NCBI RefSeq assembly: GCF_041320705.1
Contig: NZ_JBGGTQ010000007.1
Coordinates: 1-64,000 of the forward strand
DNA length: 64,000 bases
Source: Kineococcus mangrovi
GTDB taxonomy: Bacteria > Actinomycetota > Actinomycetes > Actinomycetales > Kineococcaceae
Direction of reading: 5' to 3'
The position numbers were made by a program, and so were the translations under genes. The notes beneath the pieces are model-generated. The model was not told the DNA's origin and searched no databases. It was given only the letters and a program-made list of their open reading frames with translations. Of this stretch, positions 34,861-43,380 are shown one piece after another. Numbering within the stretch: position 1 is the first letter of the stretch; each line of letters starts with the position of its first letter.

Positions 34861-34882
34861 CCGGCGGGTCAGCGCCCGCCGG
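34861..34882. terminator. hairpin between convergent genes
   Basis: CCGGCGGG and CCCGCCGG form a perfect eight-base-pair stem with a six-base loop. It overlaps the end of the minus-strand aldo/keto reductase gene. No T-run. Confidence 0.5.
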
Positions 34883-35903
34883 TGAGCTTGCGCGAGCGCT
34901 GGGTCGACCCCGGCCCGCCGTAGGGGTAGTCGGCGGGTTCGGGGTCGCTCGCCTCGTCGAGGGCCGCGAGTTCAGCGGCCTCCAGCTCCAGGTCGGCCGC
35001 CCCGAGGTTCTCGGTGAGCTGCTGCGTCGTCCGCGCCCCGAGGATCACCGAGCTCACGGCGGGTTGCGCCGACAACCAGGCCAGGGCGACCTGCGCCATC
35101 GGCACCCCGCGCTGCTCGGCGACGCGCTGCACGGCGTCCACCACCGCCCACGTGCGTTCCTGGGCGTTCCGCTTGGCGTAGGCCTCCACCCCGCGGTCGG
35201 GGTTCTCCCCGAGTCGGGTGGACCCCGTGGGCGTGCTGTCGCGGGTGTACTTGCCGGACAGCCAGCCGCCGCCCAGCGGCGACCAGGGCAACAGCCCGAG
35301 GCCGTTCTCCTCCGCGGCCGGGACGATCTCCCACTCGATCTCGCGGACGAGCAGGTTGTACTGCGGCTGCAGGGTTACCGGGGGGGAGTACCCGCCCACG
35401 TCGGCGACGTCGACGGCCTTCTGCAGCTGCCACCCGGTGAAGTTCGACAACCCGACGTGGTGGACCTTGCCCGCGCGGACGAAGGAGTCCAGCGTGGCGA
35501 GGGTCTCCTCCAGCGGGGTCCACGGGTCCCAGGCGTGCACCTGGTACAGGTCCACGGCGTCCACGCCCAGCCGGCGCAACGACGCGTCGAGCGCACGGGT
35601 CAGGTGCCGGCGCGACAGGCCGACGCCGTTGGGTTCGCCGGAGGTGGGGAACCGGCCCTTGGTGGCCAGCACCACCCGTTCGGTGACGTCGGAGGGTCGC
35701 TCGGCCAGCCATGCGCCGATGATCTCCTCCGAGACCCCGCCGCCGTAGACGTCGGCGGTGTCGACGAGGGTCCCGCCGGCGGCCAGGAACGTGTCGAGCT
35801 GCTCGAAGGAGACGTCGCGGTCGCTCTCGCGGCCGAAGGTCATGGTGCCGAGCGCGAGGTTCGACACCGAGGTCCCGCTGTTGCCGAGGGTTCTGTGCTC
35901 CAT
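34869..35903 (-). CDS. aldo/keto reductase
   Basis: A 344-residue NADPH-dependent TIM-barrel reductase. The catalytic Asp-Tyr pair is in LVDTADVYGGG, the Lys in VLATKGRF, and the His in LYQVHAWDP. SRRHLTRALDASLRRLGVD and VILGARTTQQLTENLGA are family signatures of the general stress Gsp69/YhdN-like group. Carbonyl substrate unknown. It diverges from the sugar-kinase gene with about 50 bases between starts. Confidence 0.92.
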   Translation of the reverse strand: MEHRTLGNSGTSVSNLALGTMTFGRESDRDVSFEQLDTFLAAGGTLVDTADVYGGGVSEEIIGAWLAERPSDVTERVVLATKGRFPTSGEPNGVGLSRRHLTRALDASLRRLGVDAVDLYQVHAWDPWTPLEETLATLDSFVRAGKVHHVGLSNFTGWQLQKAVDVADVGGYSPPVTLQPQYNLLVREIEWEIVPAAEENGLGLLPWSPLGGGWLSGKYTRDSTPTGSTRLGENPDRGVEAYAKRNAQERTWAVVDAVQRVAEQRGVPMAQVALAWLSAQPAVSSVILGARTTQQLTENLGAADLELEAAELAALDEASDPEPADYPYGGPGSTQRSRKLTGGR

Positions 35904-35954
35904 GGCGCCATCCTCCCCCTGGTCCGGCCCGAGCGCCGCTGGCAACATGCCGGG

Positions 35955-37022
35955 GTGCAGCCGACACCCCCCTTCGACGTCCACGTCCGCGGGACGGTGT
36001 TCCTCGACATCGTCATGACCGGGCTGGACTCCGAACCCCGGCTGGGCACCGAGGTGTGGACGTCGGGGATGGGCTCGTGCCCCGGCGGCATCGCGAACAT
36101 GGCCGTCGCCGCCTCCCGGCTGGGGTTGTCGACGTCGTTGTCGGCGGCGTTCAGCACCGACGCCTACGGGGAGTTCTGCTGGCGCACCCTGGGGGAGCAG
36201 GAGGGTGTCGACCTGTCGACCTCCTACCGGGTCGGGGACTGGCACTCTCCCGTCACGGTGTCGCTGGCCTACGGCGGCGACCGCGCGATGGTCACCCACG
36301 AGCACCCCGCACCGCTCGACGAACCGGCCGACGTGCCCGCCGCGCGCACCGCCCTCGTGCACCTGGCCGCCGTCCCGCAGCCGTGGGTGCTGCGGGCGCG
36401 GGAGCAGGGTTCGCTCGTGTTCGCCGACGTGGGGTGGGACTCCTCCACGCGGTGGAACCCCGACGTGCTGGCCGGGCTGGAGCACTGCCACGCGTTCCTG
36501 CCCAACCACGTCGAGGCGATGCGCTACACCCGGACCGACGACGCGTCCGCCGCGGTCGCGGCCCTCGCCGAACGGGTCCCGGTGGCGGTCGTGACGTGCG
36601 GGTCCGAGGGCGCCCTGGCCGTCGACGCGGGCACGGGGGAGCGGGCGCAGGTCCCCGGCCTGCGGCTGGACGCCCTCGACGCGACGGGGGCCGGGGACGT
36701 CTTCGGCGCGGGGTTCCTCACCGGGACGCTGGCCGGGTGGGGACTGGCGCACCGGCTGTCCTTCGCGAACCTGTGCGCGGGGTTGTCGGTGCAGCAGTTC
36801 GGCGGGTCGCTGTCGGCGCCGGGCTGGGGCGACATCGCCGACTGGTGGTGGCACCTGCGACGTGGCCCCCGCACGTCGGCGACGGCGCAGCTGGTCGTGC
36901 AGTACGGGTTCCTCGACGACGTGCTCGCCGCGCACCCCAGCGGGGCCGACCGGGCCGTGCGCCGCGCGAGCGCGACCCTGGCGGTCGGCAACGACCTGCC
37001 CGACGGCGGCGGCAACCGCTGA
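35955..37022 (+). CDS. PfkB-family carbohydrate kinase
   Basis: A 355-residue ribokinase-like kinase. The N-terminal pattern SCPGGIANMAVAASRLG binds the sugar, and the C-terminal DATGAGDVFGAGFLTG carries the catalytic Asp and anion hole. The middle FLPNHVEAMRYT matches the PN-E motif for Mg-ATP. The C-terminal extension (about 300-355, DIADWWWHLRRGPRTSATAQ) is longer than usual. The substrate sugar or nucleoside cannot be told. GTG start. Confidence 0.88.
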   Translation: MQPTPPFDVHVRGTVFLDIVMTGLDSEPRLGTEVWTSGMGSCPGGIANMAVAASRLGLSTSLSAAFSTDAYGEFCWRTLGEQEGVDLSTSYRVGDWHSPVTVSLAYGGDRAMVTHEHPAPLDEPADVPAARTALVHLAAVPQPWVLRAREQGSLVFADVGWDSSTRWNPDVLAGLEHCHAFLPNHVEAMRYTRTDDASAAVAALAERVPVAVVTCGSEGALAVDAGTGERAQVPGLRLDALDATGAGDVFGAGFLTGTLAGWGLAHRLSFANLCAGLSVQQFGGSLSAPGWGDIADWWWHLRRGPRTSATAQLVVQYGFLDDVLAAHPSGADRAVRRASATLAVGNDLPDGGGNR

Positions 37023-37116
37023 GCCCGTGCGTCGCCGGGCGCCGGCCGGTGCGGGGGTGGAGGTTGGTCGTGAGCGCCCGCCGCCGGCGGGCCCGGAGGT
37101 GAGGGTGGGCACAGGG

Positions 37117-37764
37117 ATGGCGACCAAGGTCGAGCGACCCGGCGCGCAGGAGTGGGTGCCCGCGGGCGCCGACGTCGGGCAGCTGCGGGAGGCGGCGGCG
37201 GGCTGCCGGGGCTGCGAGCTGTGGGAGCCCGCGACGCAGGTCGTCTTCTCCGCCGGCTCCCCGACCGCGCGCCTGGCGCTCGTCGGTGAGCAGCCCGGCG
37301 ACCAGGAGGACCGGCGCGGCATCCCCTTCGTCGGCCCGGCTGGGCGCCTGCTGCAGCGCGCGGTCGAGGAGGCGGGCGTCGACCGCGCCGACGTGTACGT
37401 GACGAACGCGGTCAAGCACTTCCGGTTCACGCAGAAGGCCCCCGGCCAGCGGCGCATCCACGCCAGTCCCGACGTGGGCCACGTGGGCGCCTGCCGCCCC
37501 TGGCTGGCCGCCGAACTGGCCGCCGTCGACCCCGACGTCATCGTGTGCCTCGGGGCGACCGCGGCGAAGGCGCTGCTGCCGAAGGACTTCCGCGTGACCA
37601 AGGACCGCGGTCAGGTGCTGCGGCTGTCGACCTCGCGCGGGGAGAAGACGTTCCTGGGCACGATCCACCCCTCGGCGGTGCTGCGGGTGCCCGACGACGA
37701 CCGCCAGGGCGCCTACGACGGTCTCGTCGCCGACCTGCGCACCGCGGTGGCCGCGCTCGGCTGA
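37117..37764 (+). CDS. udgX: UdgX-type uracil-DNA glycosylase
   Basis: A 215-residue Fe-S uracil-DNA glycosylase. Motif A is GEQPGDQED (about 57-65), and the final motif is HPSAVLR. The distinctive insertion KHFRFTQKAPGQRRIH ends in His115, which in mycobacterial UdgX attacks the abasic sugar and leaves the enzyme covalently bound to DNA. Cys residues at 30 and 33 (GCRGCEL), 126 and one near 150 fit the cluster. Excises uracil and traps the site. Start at ATG 37117; GTGs a few codons upstream are possible. It stands alone; no damage-type promoter was found. Confidence 0.92.
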   Translation: MATKVERPGAQEWVPAGADVGQLREAAAGCRGCELWEPATQVVFSAGSPTARLALVGEQPGDQEDRRGIPFVGPAGRLLQRAVEEAGVDRADVYVTNAVKHFRFTQKAPGQRRIHASPDVGHVGACRPWLAAELAAVDPDVIVCLGATAAKALLPKDFRVTKDRGQVLRLSTSRGEKTFLGTIHPSAVLRVPDDDRQGAYDGLVADLRTAVAALG

Positions 37765-37833
37765 CGCGGCTCCGCCCAGGCCGCGGGTCCAGGCGCGGGC
37801 TCACCCCGCGCTGCGCGAGGCATCGGCCGGATG

Positions 37834-37856
37834 TGTCCTGACATGCAGCTAGCATG
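37834..37856 (+). promoter_or_regulatory. probable GntR operator
   Basis: Two overlapping palindromes lie just before the regulator gene: TGTC-CT-GACA at 37834-37843 and CATGC-AGCTA-GCATG at 37842-37856. Both are perfect. FCD-type GntR regulators bind such short palindromes next to their own gene, so autoregulation is likely. Confidence 0.55.
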
Positions 37857-37864
37857 GATGCACG

Positions 37865-38533
37865 ATGGACACCACCCGCGCCCCAGCTCGCGTCCCGGGC
37901 GCCCCGCCCGCCGCCGACCGCGTCTACGCCCACGTCAAGCAGGCCGTGCTCGACCGCACGCTGCCCGGAGGGCACCTGCTCACCGAGGGCGAGGTCGCCG
38001 ACGAGCTCGGCGTCTCCCGCACCCCGGTGCGCGAGGGGCTGCTGCGGCTGCAGGCCGAGGGGCTCGTCCGCCTCATCCCCAAGCGCGGTGCGCTCGTCGT
38101 CCCGGTCTCCCCGGCCGAGGTCGAGGACGTGCTCGAAGCCCGCGAGCTCGTCGAGGTGCACGCGGCCCGCCGCGCCTGGGCGGTGCGCGGCGAGCTCGTC
38201 CACCGCCTCACCCCCCACCTGCTCGCCATGCGCCGCGCCGCCTCCGCCGGGACGACGTGGGACTTCGCGACCGCCGACCGCGCCTTCCACGCCGAGGTCG
38301 TCCGCGCCGCCGGCAACGAGGTGCTCGCCGGCGTCTACGACTCCCTGCGGGACCGGCAGATGCGCATGGGAGTGCTGAACCTGCGGGGTTCGGCGGACCG
38401 GACCGCCGTGGCGCTCGCCGACCACGAGGCCCAGCGCGCGGCCCTGCTCGGCGACGACGAGCAGGCGTGGACCGACCTCGTGCGCGAGCACGTCCGGCGG
38501 GCCGGGGACCGCCTCCGGGCGGTGCGGCCGTGA
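37865..38533 (+). CDS. GntR-family regulator (FadR/FCD type)
   Basis: A 222-residue DNA-binding regulator. The winged helix at about 15-80 includes LTEGEVADELGVSRTPVREGLLRLQAEGLV. The helical FCD ligand domain occupies about 90-215, with metal-type positions near DRAFHAEVVRAAGN. The ligand is unknown. It overlaps the MFS transporter gene (GTGA), so it probably controls that transporter as well as itself. Confidence 0.92.
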   Translation: MDTTRAPARVPGAPPAADRVYAHVKQAVLDRTLPGGHLLTEGEVADELGVSRTPVREGLLRLQAEGLVRLIPKRGALVVPVSPAEVEDVLEARELVEVHAARRAWAVRGELVHRLTPHLLAMRRAASAGTTWDFATADRAFHAEVVRAAGNEVLAGVYDSLRDRQMRMGVLNLRGSADRTAVALADHEAQRAALLGDDEQAWTDLVREHVRRAGDRLRAVRP

Positions 38534-39864
38534 GCGCCCGGCCCGCGACGGGGGTGCGCGGGGCCTGGCTCGTCTTCGCCGTCGGCGCCCTGGCCTACGT
38601 GGTGACGGTCGCGAACCGCACCTCGCTGGCCGCCGCCGGTCTCGACGCCCAGCACCGGTACGACATCACGGCGGGGACGCTGTCGAGCTTCGCGGTGCTG
38701 CAGTTCCTCGTCTACGCCGCCCTGCAGGTGCCGGTCGGGGTGCTCATCGACCGGTGGGGTCCGCGCCGCCTCGTCGTCCTCGGCGCCGCGACCATGGGCG
38801 CCGGCCAGCTCGTCCTCGCCCTCAGCACCCAGACGTGGCAGGCCGTCCTGGCCCGCGTCCTGGTCGGGGCGGGGGACGCGGCGACGTTCGTCAGCGTCCT
38901 GCGGGTCGTCACGAACTGGTTCCCGCCCTCGCGCGTGCCCGTCACGACCCAGCTCGTCGGCCTGTTCGGCCAGCTGGGCCAGGTGTTCAGCTTCGTCCCG
39001 CTCGTGGCGCTGCTGCACGGGCCGGGCTGGACGAGCGCCTACACGGGGCTGGCCTCCTTCACGCTGCTGGCCGCGGTGCTGTCCGTCCTCGTCCTGCGCG
39101 ACGTGCCGCCGGGGCGGGAGAACCCGCGCGTCGCCCGGTCCCTGCGGCAGGTGGGCGGTGACCTGCGGGCGGCGCTGCGGCACCCCGGGACCCGGCTGGG
39201 GCTCTGGTCGCACTGGGCGACCCCGTTCTCGGGCAACGCCTTCGCCACGCTCTGGGGCTTCCCGTTCCTCGTCTCCGGGCAGGGGCTGAGCCCGGCGGGC
39301 GCCAGCGCGCTGCTCACGCTCTACACCGTCACGGCGGCCGGGGCGGGCCCGGTCTTCGGCGCGTTCGTCGCCCGCCACCCGCTGCGGCGCTCCTGGCTCG
39401 TGCTCACCGTCGTGGGCTCGCAGGCGGTGGTGTGGGCGGTCGTGCTCCTGTGGCCCGGGCGCGCCCCGCTGGCGCTGCTCGCGCTGCTCGTCGTCGTCGC
39501 CGCCACGGGCGTGCCCGGGTCGATGGTCGGGTTCGACTACGCCCGCACGTCCAACCCCGCGCACCGCCTCGGCGGGGCCACGGGCATGACCAACGTCATG
39601 GGGTTCACGGCCTCGGTCGTGCTGATCCTGCTCGTCGGCGTGCTGCTGGACGCCCAGGGCGCGGGGACGCCGGGGACGTACTCCCTGGGGGCGTTCAAGG
39701 TCGCCTTCGCCCTGCAGTTCCCGCTGTGGGCCCTCGGGGTCGCCGGGATCCTCGTCAGCCGCCGTCAGACCCGCGCCCTCATGGCCCGCGACGGGGTCGT
39801 GGTGCCCCGGGTCCGCGACGTGCTGCGGGCCCGCGGTTCCCGCGCCGGGACCGGCACGGCATGA
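38530..39864 (+). CDS. MFS transporter
   Basis: A 444-residue major-facilitator protein with about twelve hydrophobic segments. The loop 2-3 motif reads GVLIDRWGPRRLVVLGA. The first helix reads GAWLVFAVGALAYVVTVANRTSLAAAG, a pattern of the ACS/nitrate-like branch. The substrate is unknown; control by the preceding GntR gene suggests an organic acid or similar carbon source. Start overlaps the regulator stop, and its stop overlaps gnd (ATGA), giving a three-gene unit. Confidence 0.9.
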   Translation: MSARPATGVRGAWLVFAVGALAYVVTVANRTSLAAAGLDAQHRYDITAGTLSSFAVLQFLVYAALQVPVGVLIDRWGPRRLVVLGAATMGAGQLVLALSTQTWQAVLARVLVGAGDAATFVSVLRVVTNWFPPSRVPVTTQLVGLFGQLGQVFSFVPLVALLHGPGWTSAYTGLASFTLLAAVLSVLVLRDVPPGRENPRVARSLRQVGGDLRAALRHPGTRLGLWSHWATPFSGNAFATLWGFPFLVSGQGLSPAGASALLTLYTVTAAGAGPVFGAFVARHPLRRSWLVLTVVGSQAVVWAVVLLWPGRAPLALLALLVVVAATGVPGSMVGFDYARTSNPAHRLGGATGMTNVMGFTASVVLILLVGVLLDAQGAGTPGTYSLGAFKVAFALQFPLWALGVAGILVSRRQTRALMARDGVVVPRVRDVLRARGSRAGTGTA

Positions 39865-41369
39865 TGCGGCGCGTGAGCGAGCAGACCCAGGGACAGGACG
39901 GCCGGGCGCAGGCCGGCACGGCGCAGATCGGCGTGACCGGGCTGGCGGTGATGGGCCGCAACCTGGCGCGCAACATCGCCCGGCACGGGTACGTGACCGC
40001 CGTGCACAACCGCACCGACGCCAAGACCAGGGCGCTGGTCGAGGAGTTCGGCGACGAGGGGACGTTCGTCCCCGGGTACACGACGCAGGAGTTCGTCGAC
40101 TCCCTGTCCTCGCCCCGCACGATCATCATCATGGTCAAGGCCGGTGCCCCCACCGACGCCGTCATCGACGAGCTGGCCCCGCTGCTGTCCGAGGGCGACA
40201 TCCTCGTCGACGGCGGGAACGCGCACTTCCTCGACACCCGCCGCCGCGAGGCCGCGCTGCGCGAGAAGGGCATCCACTTCGCCGGCGTCGGCGTCTCCGG
40301 CGGCGAGGAGGGCGCCCTGCTCGGCCCCTCGATCATGCCGGGCGGGTCCGAGCACGCCTACGCCACGCTCGGGCCCGTCCTGGAGGACATCGCCGTCTCC
40401 GTCGACGGGACCCCGTGCGCGACGCACGTCGGTCCCGACGGCGCCGGCCACTTCGTCAAGATGGTGCACAACGGCATCGAGTACGCCGACATGCAGCTCA
40501 TCGCCGAGGCCTACGACCTGCTGCGCCACGGTCTGGGCCGCACCCCGAAGCAGCTGGCCGAGGTCTTCACCGCGTGGAACTCCGGGGACCTGGAGAGCTT
40601 CCTCATCGAGATCACCGCCCGCGTCCTGGACAAGGACGACCCGACCCAGGAGGGCGTCCCGCTCGTCGACGTCGTCCTCGACGAGGCCGAGCAGAAAGGC
40701 ACCGGCCGCTGGACGGTGCAGACCGCCCTCGACCTCGGCACCCCCGTCTCCGGCATCGCCGAGGCCGTCTTCGCCCGCGCCCTGTCCGGTCACGCCGAGC
40801 AGCGCAAGGCCGCCCAGCCGGTGCTGCCCGGCCCGGCCGGCGGGGCGGAGGGTTCCGGCGGGTTCGTCGAGCAGGCCGACGCCGAGCAGTTCGTCGACGA
40901 CGTCCGGGCCGCGCTGTACGCGTCCAAGGTCGTCGCGTACGCGCAGGGGTTCGACATGATCCGCGCCGGCTCGCAGGAGTACGGCTGGGACGTCGACCCG
41001 GGGGCCATGGCCACCATCTGGCGCGGCGGCTGCATCATCCGCGCCAAGTTCCTCGACCGCATCAAGGACGCCTACGCGAAGTCGCCGGAGCTGCCCTCGC
41101 TGCTGCTCGACCCGTACTTCGCCGACGCCGTCGCGAAGGGCCAGGAGGCCTGGCGCCGCGTCGTCGTGCACTCGGTGAACGCCGGCATCCCGGCGCCCGG
41201 GTTCTCCTCGGCGCTGGCCTACTACGACGGCCTGCGCCGCGAACGGTCCTCGGCCGCGCTCGTCCAGGGGTTGCGCGACCTCTTCGGCGCGCACACCTAC
41301 AAGCGCGTGGACCGCGACGGGTCCTTCCACGTGGAGTGGTCCGGCGACGGGTCCGAGTCGCAGGGCTGA
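39861..41369 (+). CDS. gnd: 6-phosphogluconate dehydrogenase, NADP-dependent, decarboxylating
   Basis: A 502-residue enzyme of the oxidative pentose phosphate pathway, making ribulose 5-phosphate, CO2 and NADPH. The coenzyme motif is GVTGLAVMGRNLARNIA. The substrate region carries DGGNAHF and GVGVSGGEEGALLGPSIMPGG, and the catalytic Lys is in HFVKMVHNGIEY. Possible starts are ATG 39861, ATG 39864 and GTG 39873; the first overlaps the MFS stop. A very long hairpin follows three bases after the stop. Confidence 0.95.
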   Translation: MMRRVSEQTQGQDGRAQAGTAQIGVTGLAVMGRNLARNIARHGYVTAVHNRTDAKTRALVEEFGDEGTFVPGYTTQEFVDSLSSPRTIIIMVKAGAPTDAVIDELAPLLSEGDILVDGGNAHFLDTRRREAALREKGIHFAGVGVSGGEEGALLGPSIMPGGSEHAYATLGPVLEDIAVSVDGTPCATHVGPDGAGHFVKMVHNGIEYADMQLIAEAYDLLRHGLGRTPKQLAEVFTAWNSGDLESFLIEITARVLDKDDPTQEGVPLVDVVLDEAEQKGTGRWTVQTALDLGTPVSGIAEAVFARALSGHAEQRKAAQPVLPGPAGGAEGSGGFVEQADAEQFVDDVRAALYASKVVAYAQGFDMIRAGSQEYGWDVDPGAMATIWRGGCIIRAKFLDRIKDAYAKSPELPSLLLDPYFADAVAKGQEAWRRVVVHSVNAGIPAPGFSSALAYYDGLRRERSSAALVQGLRDLFGAHTYKRVDRDGSFHVEWSGDGSESQG

Positions 41370-41372
41370 GCG

Positions 41373-41434
41373 CCCCCCGCACGCGAGGACGGCGGTGACC
41401 CCTCGGGGTCACCGCCGTCCTCGCGTGCGGGGGG
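41373..41434. terminator. 62-base perfect palindrome, bidirectional terminator
   Basis: Two 30-base arms (41373-41402 and 41405-41434) are perfect inverse complements with only TC between them. The structure fills the whole gap between the gnd stop (41369) and the stop of the convergent DedA gene (41436). No T-run, as often in GC-rich actinobacteria. Confidence 0.88.
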
Positions 41435-41435
41435 T

Positions 41436-42092
41436 TCAGCGGGTGGCGCCGGCCCGTTCGGCGCGGCGGCTGCGCACCCGCCGCGCCACGGCCCAGGCCA
41501 GGACGCCGGCGATCGCGGCGTAGAACGCGTAGTCGAGGTAGTGCCCGTACTGCTCCACGAGCTCGTACTGGGTGCCCAGCGCCATCCCGAGACCGATGAG
41601 CAGCGCGTTCCACATCCCGCTGCCGGCGACGGTGAAGAGCGAGAACTTCACCAGGTTCATGCCGGCCGCTCCCGCCGGGAGCGAGACGAGGCTGCGCACG
41701 CCCGGGACGAAGCGACCGGTGAAGACCGCCAGCCCCTCGTGGCGGTGGAACCAGTCGGCGGACCTCGTCACGTCCGAGGCGTCCATCAGCGGGACCCGCC
41801 CGGCGATCCGGGCCGCCCGCTCCAGGCCCACCGCGTGCCCGAGCCAGTACAGGACCAGCGAGCCCAGGTAGGCCCCGGCCGTGGCGAGGCCGAGGACCGC
41901 CACCGCGTTGAGGGCACCCGTCTGGACGAGGAAGCCGGCCAGCGGGAGCACCACCTCGCTGGGGATCGGGGGGAAGACGACCTCGGCGAAGCTCAGGACC
42001 CCCACCCCCGGGGCCCCGAGGGTGTCGACGGTGTCGAGGACGAACCCGGTCAGGCCGCCCGCCTGCGCGGCGGTCTCGGCCGTGGTGCTCAT
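41436..42092 (-). CDS. DedA-family membrane protein
   Basis: A 218-residue inner-membrane protein of the DedA/SNARE-associated (VTT) family, now viewed as lipid or undecaprenyl-phosphate flippases. The N-terminal re-entrant motif FAEVVFPPIPSEVVLPLAGFL and the central FTGRFVPGVRSLVSLPAGAAGMN (with the Arg pair) are intact. Start ATG overlaps the stop of the upstream gene (ATGA). Confidence 0.92.
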   Translation of the reverse strand: MSTTAETAAQAGGLTGFVLDTVDTLGAPGVGVLSFAEVVFPPIPSEVVLPLAGFLVQTGALNAVAVLGLATAGAYLGSLVLYWLGHAVGLERAARIAGRVPLMDASDVTRSADWFHRHEGLAVFTGRFVPGVRSLVSLPAGAAGMNLVKFSLFTVAGSGMWNALLIGLGMALGTQYELVEQYGHYLDYAFYAAIAGVLAWAVARRVRSRRAERAGATR

Positions 42093-43006
42093 GCGGGGGT
42101 GTCCTCCGGGGGTGCGGGTGGGGGGCCCGGCTCGTCGTCCGGGGCGTCGGGCAGCTCGTCGTGCAGAACGCGCGATCCCGCGCAGAAGTGCCGCGCGTCG
42201 TCGTCGAGGACGAGGCGGGCCGGGGCCGCACCCCCCGACAGGGCGCGCACCAGCGCCTGCCGGGGCAGCTCCTCCTGCGACGCCACGAGCAGCGCGTTGC
42301 CGTACCGGCGGCCGCGGAACACCCCCGGTTCGGCCAGGACGGCCGCGTGGGCGAAGACCTCGAAGGCCGTGGCGAGCTCGGCCCGGGAGTTCGGCATCGG
42401 GGGGCGGTCGGCGAGGTTGGCCACCCACAGGCCGCCGGGGGCCAGGACGCGGTCGACCTCGGCGAGGAACTCCACGGTGCGCAGGTGCGCCGGGACCGCG
42501 TCCCCGGCGAACGCGTCCCGCACGAGGGCGTCCTGACTGCCGGTGGGCAGCGGCGCCAGCCCGGCGCGCGCGTCCGCGGCCCGCAGCTTGAAGCCCGCCG
42601 GGCCGCTCGCGCCGAAGCTGCGCCGGTAGACCTCGACCAGCTCGGCGTCCACCTCCAGCACGAGCTGGCGCGAGCCCGGCCGGGTGGCCGCGAGCCAGCG
42701 CGGGAAGGCGCAACCGGCCCCGCCGAGGTGGGTGGCCCGCAGGGGGCCGGGAGGGTGCACGGCGTCGAGGACGGCGGCGGTCCACTGGTGGTACTCGAAG
42801 ACGAGCCGGGTGGGGTCGGCGGTGTCGACGTAGGAGCTCGGGACCCCGTTGACGAGGACCGTCCAGCCGTCGGGGTCGTCGGGGTCCCGTTCCAGGCGCA
42901 CGGTGCCCGTGGCGATCGCCTCCTCGCCCTCGACGGGGGTGGCGGAGGCGGGCGCGGGCGGGCGCGTGCCGCGCGGACGACGGGTGGGTCGGGGTCGATC
43001 GGGCAC
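42089..43006 (-). CDS. spermidine synthase-like SAM-binding protein
   Basis: About 305 residues with the spermidine-synthase fold: substrate motif PSSYVDTADPTRLVFEYHQW and SAM-pocket region THLGGAGCAFPRWLAATRPGS. The acidic strand end is VLEVDAELVEVYR, and the equivalent of the GGG/DD active site is RAADARAGLAPLP then DALVRDAFAGDAVP. Actinobacterial members rarely make spermidine; the substrate is unknown. GTG 43006 is preferred because the longer frame looks non-coding. It is coupled to the DedA gene. Confidence 0.82.
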   Translation of the reverse strand: MPDRPRPTRRPRGTRPPAPASATPVEGEEAIATGTVRLERDPDDPDGWTVLVNGVPSSYVDTADPTRLVFEYHQWTAAVLDAVHPPGPLRATHLGGAGCAFPRWLAATRPGSRQLVLEVDAELVEVYRRSFGASGPAGFKLRAADARAGLAPLPTGSQDALVRDAFAGDAVPAHLRTVEFLAEVDRVLAPGGLWVANLADRPPMPNSRAELATAFEVFAHAAVLAEPGVFRGRRYGNALLVASQEELPRQALVRALSGGAAPARLVLDDDARHFCAGSRVLHDELPDAPDDEPGPPPAPPEDTPA

Positions 43007-43102
43007 CGGGCGATCCAACCAGGCCACCCGCCCCGCGCGACCCCGCGGTCGGCCGGTGCGTCCGGTGGTGAAGTTCCGGCGGCGGGCTGCCGAGGAGGAA
43101 GC

Positions 43103-43330
43103 ATGTCCACCTTCCTCGAGATGTGCCTCCTCGCGCTGTTCGTGGTGCCCTTCCTGCGGGACCGCCGCGCCCTGCGTCGCCACCTGGACCCGGCGCGCTT
43201 CCCGCAGGCCGACCGCCCGCCGGTGGCCTCGGCCCAGCGCCCGCCGCGCCCGTGGGCGCGCCGCCGCTACGTCGACGGCGGGGTCGCCGAGGTCGCGGCC
43301 TACCTCAGCGAGCAGGACCCCGCCCGCTGA
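43103..43330 (+). CDS. 75-residue small protein
   Basis: GAGGAGG before the ATG makes this a convincing gene. The N-terminal MSTFLEMCLLALFVVPFLRD is a short hydrophobic segment, followed by an Arg-rich body (RRALRRHLDPARFPQ). The end is GGVAEVAAYLSEQDPAR. It may be membrane-associated. No family recognised. Confidence 0.65.
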   Translation: MSTFLEMCLLALFVVPFLRDRRALRRHLDPARFPQADRPPVASAQRPPRPWARRRYVDGGVAEVAAYLSEQDPAR

Positions 43331-43380
43331 GGAGCGTTCCCCGGCTGGCGCCCGGCGCGGCACCGGCTAGCGTCGAGGCC

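Noticed and set aside
36782-36805. TTGTCGGTG inside the sugar-kinase gene as a PafBC promoter
   Set aside because: It lies within coding sequence and no TANNNT follows at eight bases.
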